A stretch of 64,000 nucleotides of DNA, taken from the NCBI GenBank assembly GCA_037976565.1, contig CP137672.1, forward strand, positions 21,228,335 to 21,292,334. Reading direction: 5' to 3'. The first letter of the stretch is position 1. Every line of letters starts with the position of its first letter. Below the pieces are notes generated by a model. The model saw only the letters and a program-made list of their open reading frames with translations, had not been told where the DNA came from and searched no databases. Origin of the DNA: Mesocentrotus franciscanus. Lineage: Eukaryota; Echinodermata; Echinoidea; Camarodonta; Strongylocentrotidae. The translations under genes and the position numbers were made by a program. Positions 57,701 to 64,000 of this stretch are shown here, one piece after another.

Positions 57701-60299
57701 AGGGAATTTTGCGAGATAGGATGCAAGGGGGTCTCGGTTTGCATGACTCCATGAAGCATTTAAGCAGCGCTTATTTTGCGGCGTCATCGAACGTGGGTTC
57801 AACAACCCCGTGTTGTCGATGCTGGTGAGTTTTCTTCTCGGCTTCGGAGTTCAATGTTTATTCAGTTACGGACAATTGTCACCTTCCTCCAACAAATCCC
57901 CACCTTGATTGATCGCAGAGGCAGGTATCACAAAGGGCTGATGAACGCTGACGGATTGAGTTATTACTCAAATAAGACCTTACTTTTCCACCACCATAGA
58001 CAGTGCGGAGAATATTTCAGGTGTTGTATGTACATAAGAGTTTGCTGCATCATTCGATAAGGCTATTGACTCTTAGAATTAAACTTAAAAACAAGAATCA
58101 TCATAAATATAGGTCAAGGTATAATAATATGGTGTGATAGCAAATCTCCTATCCTATATCAAAGATAATTTAATGCAGTCTTAAAATTTCATAATCTTGC
58201 AATTATCATCCAAATTAATCTCTTTAGCATGCACTCAACATTCAAAACAACAATATGACCTACATTTGTCAGAGAGGTAAACAAACTTTGGCAACTTTCC
58301 ATGAAAGGCAACAGAGCTAAGCACACTACAGCCAGTGTTTTTTTTGTTTTGTTGTTGTTGCACTTTTTTCCTCTTTTTTTAGAGAGATGGGAGAAAGGGA
58401 AGGTTAAAGTCTGATAGAAAGTATGCATAAGAACCCTTGGTAAGAAATTAATTTGATATTAGCTTTTCAAGAATAATATAATGCATATGTATGTTAACCA
58501 ATAGTAGCTCATGTACGGTAATGGAGTTTTGTTTGGTAAGTCCATTGTACATAAGACCCTTGTACAATCTACATAACTTGTTTTTCTACCTTTGAACAAA
58601 GACCACCAAATCACTTATTAAGTGTAAGTACATGTACAATATATTGCATTCAACTGTGGAATTATACTTGCTTTATTTCAGTATATAACTAAAACAGACA
58701 ACTATACCTATTTGCCTTAATGTCATTCAAATAATACTAAAATATTGAGTTATTCTGAAAACTGATTACCATAGAATTATTTGTCAAATACTGCACATGT
58801 AGAATGAACACTCATACATGCAGTGCAGTATGTTCAAATATGACATCAGAGGACACATTTTCTTCACTAGTATACTATTTCCCTTGATCTGTATTTCAAA
58901 CGTTCATCTATACTGCAGCTAATTAATTAATTCCAATTATAGCAGCACACGCAATACCAGAACCCGATCAAATCTTGGTAGTATTTCAAGCCCGCTATCC
59001 CCCATTCTTAAATCCACCATGTCAGATCACAGTCCCACAATTTGTATGGATTAGGATTTAATAATCCCTTGATTCCATACCCTCCATTCAATCCCAATGC
59101 TGTGGGACTATAAAGCTGTGTGTCTTCTCCCTGCTCCAGTTTCCGACTTGCCTTGCTTCTTGATTTCTATAGGCCTTTCTTCATTAGCTCGAGTTTGCCA
59201 AATAACCCGCTATTTTCAGACTCGGGATATTATCCCGAAGCTCGAAATTACGTCTTCACCAGACCGATACGCTCATTACAAACTAGCTCGGACGGGCGCA
59301 AATTAGCCCGCTACTTCCCAAATAGCGGGATATTTTGGAAACAAGACCAAGATTTCTCGGGATATTTTCTCGCCCAAATATCCCGCTAATTGCAACTGTG
59401 GGCTGATGGAGATGCAAATTAGCTGGATAATTTGCGATCGGGATAGTTAAAATAGCGGGTTATTTGGCAAACTCGAGCTGATGAAGACAGGCCTTTTGTG
59501 AGATTCATAGAAGAGGAATACTCAATGATTGATGTATAGTGTGCGAGCTTCTTCGCTGACATAGTGGCTTTGTACAGGGGTTTTGTTTATTGATTTGTAC
59601 ACCAATAAACACTGCTTGGCATAGATGCAGAGAAAGAATTAGTTCCTTGAAAAAAAGAGTCGTGTCGTGAAAGCCTCTCTTTCATTCATTTCCAATACAG
59701 TATATGGAGAAAGGATCAATCGCAGGAATAGCACACTAAAGTTCCTCTTGTATTGACAAATCACTGTGGATCCAACTTTGGATATTTTGTATTTTAGAAA
59801 GCTTTTTCATGTGTTCCAGTTTCCCCAAATATAATTAACAAAATTTTGGGAAAATGCATATAGAGCATTCCAAGCAAAATGTGAATCATCCAGTGTGCTG
59901 ATATATGATTTGCTTTTTTATATGTTGCTTTTTTATGTCAAATGTACAGACAACTTTAGCCCAGCTCCCAGTCTAAGGAAAACCACCACAATAAGAATTT
60001 GTTTGATTTGATTTTGGAACTTATAGACTGGAGAATATGAAGGTCCAGTTTAGACTAACTCCAACCCCTTCCATATCTCTGGACATGATTTAACCCCTTC
60101 AGTACTAAAAGCAGTTGGACCAATAGAAACTCCCCATAAATCCTTGACATTCAAAATAGGTTCATGACTAATGAAGATATAGTGTGTTTGTAACTTTGGT
60201 GGTATGGTAAGATTAAGAGAAGAAAATAAGGAACTGACTTACTTGATGCTAGGATGGTCTTGATAATGAAGACTATGCCGTTGATTGCGATGACTGCAT
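45458..60299 (-). CDS. TPCN1: Two-pore channel TPC1-like, domain II and C-terminus (13 exons)
   Basis: Two-pore channels are endolysosomal cation channels with two six-helix domains, involved in NAADP and PI(3,5)P2 Ca2+/Na+ signalling. Thirteen minus-strand exons join in phase into about 403 residues. In order: IIS1 (AVIAINGIVFIIKTILAS), S1-S2 loop, IIS2 (FFVGFYVMEAFLKILGFG), IIS3 (FDFIITVTAFIGVV), IIS4 (IIILRPVRLLRIFK), S4-S5 linker, IIS5 (LLIIYYFYAIIGMEFF), a luminal loop with NDT and NSS glycosylation sequons, pore helix and filter (TLFELTVVNNW), IIS6 (TIVIAFILEAFLFR), and a C-tail with RGRRQRTKADLS and MYAEEVKEW. The filter and tail motifs match human TPC1 better than TPC2 as I remember them; TPC3 cannot be excluded. 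Domain I and the start of IIS1 lie right of 60299, probably outside the window. No frameshift is seen before the last exon. Confidence 0.93.
46176..46253 (-). CDS. TPCN1: TPC1-like exon l: C-tail RGRR motif
   Basis: Seventy-eight bases, phase 0 on both sides, encode GTIAYRGRRQRTKADLSK followed by TMYAEEVK. It is clearly homologous to [21 protein letters not shown] of TPC1. The acceptor is TAAATAG and the donor GTATTT. Confidence 0.93.
47943..48024. repeat. Dispersed repeat, second copy of the sequence at 1-91
   Basis: From TAGGACATACATGACATATT onward about 80 bases match the first bases of the window with few substitutions and a short deletion near the end. One copy sits in a TPC intron and the other downstream of syntaxin exon 4. 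The first copy is cut by the window edge. Confidence 0.9.
48869..48984 (-). CDS. TPCN1: TPC1-like exon k: C-terminal helical region
   Basis: One hundred and sixteen bases finish the split Ser codon and encode 38 residues (ESIVEVSTSLTALEVDEFF, then PRARADVNLSLLLGTLHRG), ending in phase 0. The acceptor TTCTTCCTATACTCATAG is strong; the donor GTAGGT is weaker. Phases fit both neighbours exactly. The sequence aligns loosely to the human TPC1 segment between VDGG and the LGRRSR motif. An alternative donor six bases further 3' (GTACAG) would add Val-Gly. The plus-strand open frame here is a shadow. Confidence 0.75.
49103..49297. mobile_element. Family M MITE (copy 4, best preserved)
   Basis: Flanked by TA on both sides. 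It begins CAGTCAAACCTG and ends CAGGTTTCACTG (195 bp). The interior is built from repeated AAAGACCACC-like words. It lies in the TPC intron between exons j and k. Confidence 0.82.
49546..49599 (-). pseudogene. Decayed partial copy of TPC1-like exon j
   Basis: Fifty-four bases match 50017-50070, the 3' end of exon j plus its donor, with about 10 substitutions (around 81 percent). In the exon's frame it now contains stop codons, and the donor GTAAGT has become ATAAGT. It lies in the intron directly downstream of exon j. Confidence 0.65.
49828..49920. repeat. Tetranucleotide microsatellite ATTG / ACTG / ATTC
   Basis: Runs of GATT, GGTT, GACT and CATT units follow one another, as in a decaying tetranucleotide repeat. 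Confidence 0.9.
50024..50135 (-). CDS. TPCN1: TPC1-like exon j: IIS6 gate
   Basis: One hundred and twelve bases encode VVVTIVIAFILEAFLFRI followed by QYHQRKAEQTDENQVDDGE and one base of a Ser codon. TIVIAFILEAFLFR is the TPC1 inner-gate helix. The acceptor is TTGCAG and the donor GTAAGT. A degenerate copy of the 3' half of this exon lies at 49546-49599. Confidence 0.95.
50245..50517 (-). mobile_element. tRNA-derived SINE, minus strand
   Basis: Read on the minus strand: head GAGGTGTTATGGTTTAGTGG, B box GGGTTCAAACCC, body AATGTCCTCTGTCAAG and a TTATTATTATTATC tail. It is the same family as the SINE at 50570-50840, facing it head to head. Confidence 0.82.
50570..50840 (+). mobile_element. tRNA-derived SINE, plus strand
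   Basis: Head GAGGTGTTGTGGTCTAGTGG, B box GGGTTCGAAACCC, body with TTAGCAAGACATTAATC, GTGGGTACCTGGTAGG and GAAGCGCATAGAGACG, and a simple (TATCAT)n tail. The insertion lies in the TPC intron between exons i and j. Confidence 0.87.
51251..51319 (-). CDS. TPCN1: TPC1-like exon i: filter to IIS6
   Basis: Sixty-nine bases, phase 0 on both sides, encode GGYASAVSEWSRIYFFLFYL followed by SSM. The acceptor is TTTTTCAG and the donor GTAAGT. This matches the SxWSRxYF stretch that starts IIS6 in TPC1. Confidence 0.94.
52051..52097 (-). CDS. TPCN1: TPC1-like exon h: pore helix and selectivity filter II
   Basis: Forty-seven bases finish a Val codon, then encode TLFELTVVNNWHIIM and end in phase 0 at GTGAGT. 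VVNNW is the conserved second-domain filter of TPC channels. Confidence 0.96.
52678..52769 (-). CDS. TPCN1: TPC1-like exon g: luminal pore turret
   Basis: Ninety-two bases encode NDTFADYYSNSSRYKDYF followed by YLNNFDDMLRSY, with split codons at both ends. Two N-glycosylation sequons (NDT, NSS) precede YLNNFDDML, which corresponds to YYLNNFDNIL of human TPC1. The acceptor is TTTACAG and the donor GTAAGC. Confidence 0.95.
53111..53200 (-). CDS. TPCN1: TPC1-like exon f: IIS5
   Basis: Ninety bases encode VGVCLLIIYYFYAIIGMEFF followed by AETKLENCC, with split Ser and Arg codons. The YYFYAIIGMEFF helix and the NCC motif at the start of the luminal loop are diagnostic for animal TPCs. The donor is GTCAGT. 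Confidence 0.96.
53341..53582. mobile_element. TTAA-bounded MITE, family E
   Basis: TTAA (53337-53340 and 53583-53586) flanks a 242-bp unit. The ends AGCAATACTGAACT and the inverse of AGCCATACTTAACT form short TIRs. Inside, GCGCCATCTCA and TGAGATGGCGC form a further inverse pair. It lies in the TPC intron between exons e and f. Confidence 0.83.
53910..53981 (-). CDS. TPCN1: TPC1-like exon e: end of IIS4 and S4-S5 linker
   Basis: Seventy-two bases encode IFKINKRYRDVFGTLYEL followed by TPRMA, flanked by split Arg and Ser codons. The acceptor is TTCCACAG and the donor GTAATT. The KKRYR...FELxPRMA pattern of TPC S4-S5 linkers is plainly present. Confidence 0.95.
54475..54579 (-). CDS. TPCN1: TPC1-like exon d: IIS3 and IIS4 voltage sensor
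   Basis: One hundred and five bases encode FDFIITVTAFIGVVTQAADK, then NFQYIIILRPVRLL, with the next Arg codon split. It carries IIS3 and most of IIS4. The S4 basic residues fall three apart (R in LRP, R in PVR, R in LLR, then K in the next exon). Confidence 0.95.
55597..55669 (-). CDS. TPCN1: TPC1-like exon c: IIS2
   Basis: Seventy-three bases encode YVMEAFLKILGFGPRGYF followed by TLGWN, between split codons for Phe and Leu. The acceptor is CTTTCAG and the donor GTAAGT. The upstream pyrimidine tract on the coding strand is a roughly 100-base CT microsatellite that abuts the acceptor. Confidence 0.93.
55670..55770. repeat. (CT)n microsatellite abutting the TPC exon c acceptor
   Basis: AGAG repeats on the plus strand, CTCT on the coding strand, begin directly next to the CTTTCAG acceptor and run about 100 bases. 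Confidence 0.9.
56239..56733. mobile_element. TTAA-bounded element, family D (copy 2)
   Basis: A 495-bp unit with TTAA at 56235-56238 and 56734-56737. It has the same TIRs and body as 42210-42707, differing by scattered substitutions and small indels. It lies in the TPC intron between exons b and c. Confidence 0.92.
56777..56833 (-). CDS. TPCN1: TPC1-like exon b: S1-S2 loop and IIS2 start
   Basis: Fifty-seven bases encode HPFPEQYNVAWYDWFFVG between split codons. The acceptor is TATATCTCCAG, preceded by a pyrimidine-rich stretch, and the donor is GTAAGT. The aromatic WYDWFFVG segment leads into IIS2. A TTAA-bounded element (56239-56733) ends only about 40 bp from the donor side of this exon. 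Confidence 0.9.
56895..57065. repeat. GA-rich low-complexity tract
   Basis: Purine-rich GAGA/GAAA repeats upstream of TPC exon b; on the coding strand it is a pyrimidine-rich tract. Long open frames here are low-complexity artefacts. Confidence 0.9.
57066..59170. other. TPC intron segment without recognised exons
   Basis: About 57480-57650 is noticeably GC-rich and has an uninterrupted plus-strand frame (VAGIVGIGSAPDDGCW...), but no homology or splice structure was recognised. Confidence 0.4.
59171..59494. mobile_element. Fold-back element with about 46-bp arms
   Basis: The left arm AGGCCTTTCTTCATTAGCTC, then GAGTTTGCCAAATAACCCGC, is matched almost perfectly by its inverse at the right end (GCGGGTTATTTGGCAAACTC, then GAGCTGATGAAGACAGGCCT). 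The interior is rich in further CCCGCTA/TAGCGGG words. About 324 bp, non-coding. Confidence 0.85.
60243..60299 (-). CDS. TPCN1: TPC1-like exon a: IIS1
   Basis: Fifty-seven bases: two bases finish a codon, then AVIAINGIVFIIKTILAS, then one base of the next codon (Lys). The acceptor is CTATGCAG and the donor GTAAGT. The exon encodes most of the first helix of channel domain II, comparable to the VVAVNGVWILVET helix of human TPC1. The preceding exon was not found in 60300-64000. Confidence 0.88.
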
Positions 60300-61400
60300 C
60301 TGCATAGGGAGAATCAAGATTTAAAAATTGAAAATATAAAATGAATAATATAACGGAAGAGAGGGCTGCATTGCTCTTTCATGCAATCCAGTTCTTTTCC
60401 TATACATGTACATGGGAGTGAAATCAGTAAAAAGATGAAAGATTGATTTTTGGGGTAGTTTTCACATCACAAACTACATTAATTGTCATCGGTCCTCCAT
60501 AAATGGAAATGTATTGGATGACGGGTATTTACACGAATACCACACTTATCAATCTTCTAAATGAGTTGTGATTATGACAGATCACCTCAGTATTACATGT
60601 TTGCATCTACTCCATGCTTTTAAAAACAAAAACACAGAAGTCAAGCCTAAGATGTTTAAAAGATGCAAAGTCATCCCAGCTCGCGTATCACAAAATGCTA
60701 TCGCTATCATGTTTCAACCATCTGTTGGTTTTGTCCTCATGACATAGTAGGTGCTGATCCATTACTGTCTTGTTCTCATTCTCCTTTCCTCTATATTCTT
60801 CTCTCTTTCTGTGCAACTTTTCTTGTGTCCCCCTTCTCTTTCTTTGATGTTTTCGTTTCATTGTTTTTTTTCTTCACATGTGCCGATCCATTATTGTTCT
60901 TCTTCTCCCTTCTTCTCCCTTCCCCTCCCTCCCCCTCCCCTACCCCCCATCTCTCTCTCTCTCTCCTTTTTTCTGTCATCTTCTCTATTTCTGTGCCACG
61001 CACTCTAACCAATGCAGCGAATTACATACACCGTACCCATACATGCATCATATATACAAATTATCAAAGTGACATTCACATACATTGATCAATAATTCAA
61101 TATATTTGTATAGAAGGCGGGGTAGAGATGGCATGCGGTTTAAAATATTGTTCTCAATACTGCAGTGTCAGAATTTGTCATCTCAAGCAAACATTTATCA
61201 TTGACAATTTCCACCTCATGGAAGCATGATCTAGTCCATGTCATCAGCCACTTCGGTGTAAATCTTGCTCTCATCCAAGCTGTCATCGTTTCATCTTCAT
61301 GTGCAAGAATCTCAGCAGGATGGTATCACACCAACCTCCATTTTCGAATGCAATGTACACATCTTGTGAAGCATGTCCACAGATAACAATCAACCCAATT

Positions 61401-61750
61401 GATATTAATAATGATATTCCGCTTTTATATAGTGCTCAATACATCAACGATGTGTCTAAGCGCTATACAGATATATTACCCGGTATTACCTTGGTCATCG
61501 GATTCAGGCTTACCCGCACACAATGTATGCACATTCTCCACTCCCTGGGGAGCATCCTGGCGAGGCGCCATTTTACAAGCTCACACTTGCTCATCCAACC
61601 ACATTAACTTTCGCATCCTACCGGGTACCCATTTAACACCCAAATGTAGATCAACGTCTTGCCAAAGGACATTAGTGCCGCGGCAGAACTCGAACCCTGT
61701 ACCTTGTGATCTGCAGTTGGGCGACTTATCCACTAAACCACAACACCTCT
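61401..61750 (-). mobile_element. Full-length tRNA-derived SINE
   Basis: Minus strand: head GAGGTGTTGTGGTTTAGTGG, B box GGGTTCGAGTTC, body AATGTCCTTTGGCAAGACG and AATGGGTACCCGGTAGGATG, a long middle part, GTATAGCGCTTAGACAC and an AT-rich tail. About 350 bp. Same head family as the pair at 50 kb. Confidence 0.85.
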
Positions 61751-62759
61751 ATTGCCTGTATTCTCCACTGTAAGTTGATATACTCAACTGTGTATTGCGA
61801 GCTTTGTTATTATTACCCTCGCTTTAGCCACACAGTTCATCAGTCAAGGAATTTCTTCTCACAATTTACCTCTCCTGGGTGGATAGTGGCAAATATAGAT
61901 AAATGTCTTATCATCTTGCTAAAGAATATATATGCAATTATGCTGGGATTCCAACCCTTCTTGTCTCAAAAATGAAATGAATGCAATAAAATTCCATACA
62001 CCCATGAAATACTCTCCTTAAATGTGTGTGTACCGGTAGTTAGTCCGAGTCTGAAAGGTTCAATTTTCTTCTTCTTCAGAATTTATCTTCATGTACAAGT
62101 CTACAGTTAACAACCATGCCCACAATGTGTAACATGTTGCTATATGCAACATTTCGGAAATCCTTTGTACTCAGTCTGCAAAACATTGCCTTTACCCTAT
62201 ACATGTACAGAAAATGAAAATACATGTAAATAAATAAAAGGACACGTACAGTGTATACTCAAATTTAGAAAAATAGTAGGAACACACATGTATAAGACCA
62301 ACATTGGGTTGAAAATGACCTTTCTCTACAAATCAACAAAAAAATAGAATAAAACAATAAAACAGAATAAGAATCAGGGTTTCCTGCTATCTGCACAGCT
62401 GTGGTTCAGGGGTTTCTCCTCTGGATCGTTTGAAATTTCAACCTTACCTCAGATCTGAGGAGTGAAAGTAAGTTTATACCCCTCTACCCCAGCTTTTGCC
62501 CCAATACCACCACAAGTGGTAGTGTGTGTTTACCCTTCCAAAGTGAGAGATTAACCCCCGACACCCTCACTAAGGTCCCGATTCCAACTCTTACGGGACC
62601 ATTTCACACCCTAAGATAATCAAGCTAAGATGAGGTAGTATGAAATATGAGGGTAATCTGACAAAGAATTTGATGCTTCAGAAATTCGAAACATTGTGTG
62701 TGTGTAATTGGGTTTTTACAGACGTGTATCAATCAAATATGATTATTTACGTCTGGGGA

Positions 62760-62870
62760 CTGACCTCTAACGTGACTTAGTTTCGAACCGGGGGTCGCCT
62801 GAGCCAGTTTGTAGGCAAAGACAGAGAGCTGACCAAGTGAACGTGCCACTAGATTAACTCACATCTCCCT
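62760..62870 (-). mobile_element. SINE head fragment
   Basis: On the minus strand GAGTTAATCTAGTGGCACG is followed by a B-box-like CCGGTTCGAAAC. The body is not recognisable. Confidence 0.5.
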
Positions 62871-64000
62871 AAACATTATTCAACTGTTTGACAAATGTAT
62901 CTACTAGAAGTATTTTCATAAACAGTTATAAGATATCCTGAAGAAGAAACTAATGAAAAACCAAACAGTGGTCACTAATACACGTATACATGGCGGGCGG
63001 GGTTGGGGAGTGCACTCTATTATACTCACAATCCATGTTGGTATCAGTAACCATGATTTGAAAATGTTATTAGTAAATAACAGAAGTCATCATAGAAAAT
63101 GTAAATTATTCAAAAATCAAGCCAGGACTTCTCAACAAAGCCATTTTTATACCAATATATTATACATGTATATGTACAATGTATGCATCACTATCACATA
63201 AGATAATCAGAGGAATATTACAACCCTTACGATCGCCATCTTCTAGTGAATGCCGTGATTGCAAAAAATATAAAATCCAACTTTGACCAAAAAACTAACA
63301 TTACAAAGCAAGCCACACCTTTACATATTTCTGACAGATTTTAGCCAATCACCTTGATTCTTCATTTTAGAATGTGAATTGGATCTTGACAAGAGCCAAG
63401 ACAGAAGTCTGCTAATCCACCATTCCAATCCAGCCACCTTAATAGTTCCCCCCTTGGTCGGCAAGAACCAAGGGAACAAGAGTGCATCTGACACCACCAT
63501 ATGTTGTTCTTACTGGCCTCATGCACTCTCCTTGGATGCATTCTCACTGCAAAGAATGCTAGCAGGGTGATGTATGCACAGCCCTCTTGTGCGTGTTGAC
63601 AATTAAAGGTATTCTGGTTTTCTTTGAGGAAAGGGCACATGGCACTTTCAAATTGGATAACAAATTTTGCAGAAAAAGTCATAACTGGAATATTCATTGC
63701 TCGTGGTAGGTAGATGTTCTCAAACAGCATTATTCTCTCTTGATAATGTCAGAAGTATATGCATCAACAGCTTGAGTATTCAGCTTACTTATGGATAAGA
63801 AAATTAGCAAACAATTATTTGCTTCTTTGTTTCTTTGTTAATCAGATCAGCTGATGTACTTTTTTTTCCATGTTCCTTGGCCATGATTCATCTTCTCAAT
63901 TCAATATAGATGGTTTGTCAAAATGAATAAATAAATACAGGAATTTTTCAATCAGTATTCCTTCTAAACTACTAAGAAATACTGGAACTGTAGAGAATCT

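Larger units (their letters stand above)
60300..64000. other. Probable upstream TPC intron; no exon found
   Basis: The exon preceding IIS1 should carry the end of the domain I-II linker. I could not find it here. Contents: a CT-rich tract (60900-60970), a SINE at 61401-61750, a SINE fragment at 62760-62870 and AT-rich sequence. Confidence 0.5.

Noticed and set aside
57776..58060. Plus-strand 94-residue frame in a TPC intron
   Set aside because: No homology, no splice or promoter context; probably chance.
60663..61088. Plus-strand 141-residue hydrophobic frame
   Set aside because: Driven by a T/C-rich tract; the apparent membrane segments are a composition effect.
63001..63060. Possible minus-strand exon ending GGATT|GTGAGT
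   Set aside because: The phase would fit IIS1, but no AG acceptor precedes it and there is no similarity to TPC1.
63215..63255. Possible minus-strand exon ending CGATC|GTAAGG upstream of IIS1
   Set aside because: The donor is reasonable, but the residues do not resemble the segment before IIS1 in TPC channels, and no convincing acceptor was found.
1..64000. CRISPR arrays, rRNA, canonical tRNA genes, viral or retroelement polyprotein genes
   Set aside because: None seen. All tRNA-like heads belong to SINEs or the tandem array, and no reverse transcriptase, integrase or transposase frame of useful length is present.

Overview
The window looks like nuclear genomic DNA from a marine invertebrate deuterostome, most likely a sea urchin. 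Reasons: very small exons (30 to 250 nt) with GT/AG borders separated by long AT-rich introns, two recognisable animal genes, many microsatellites, tRNA-derived SINEs, short inverted-repeat transposons, and an extreme excess of the palindromic motif TACATGTA/TGTACA. Nothing prokaryotic, viral, CRISPR-like or rRNA-like was seen. The species is inferred and was not checked.

Two protein genes are supported, both on the minus strand. (1) Syntaxin-1, the plasma-membrane SNARE, has its first four coding exons at 32848-32819, 25603-25526, 25025-24926 and 293-219. They encode the N-peptide and the first part of the Habc domain; the SNARE motif and membrane anchor lie beyond the left edge. Exon lengths (30, 78, 100, 75 nt) and phases match those of vertebrate STX1A as I remember them. 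Intron 3 alone is about 24.6 kb. (2) A two-pore channel, TPC1-like (TPCN1), has thirteen exons from 60299 down to 45458. They encode the second channel domain (IIS1 to IIS6, voltage sensor, pore helix and filter) and the complete cytosolic C-terminus. The first channel domain lies beyond the right edge or was not found. All splice phases in both genes join without conflict.

The rest is intronic or intergenic and repeat-rich. 0.3-24.9 kb is syntaxin intron 3: microsatellites, a four-unit array of tRNA-like units at 11.5-12.3 kb, a CT-rich minisatellite at 16.0-16.7 kb, a hAT-like element nested in an older TTAA element at 18.3-19.6 kb, a long-TIR Tc1/mariner-like element at 21.5-22.2 kb and a nuclear-receptor-motif tandem repeat at 22.9-23.6 kb. 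25.6-32.8 kb is syntaxin intron 1. 32.9-45.4 kb is intergenic and includes the probable syntaxin promoter. 45.5-60.3 kb is the TPC gene, and 60.3-64 kb is probably an upstream TPC intron. At least eight short non-autonomous elements are bounded by the tetranucleotide TTAA (one copy has one degenerate flank), one of them with piggyBac-type CCC...GGG ends.

The two genes could meet functionally: TPC channels release Ca2+ from acidic stores, and syntaxin-1 executes Ca2+-triggered exocytosis. Any link through their adjacency is speculation. I found no convincing new multi-gene system. The best second-look items are the TTAA element series, the tandem tRNA-like array, the nested transposon pair, the two-frame open TPC terminal exon, a decayed partial duplicate of a TPC exon, and the arginine-rich TPC domain-II S4.
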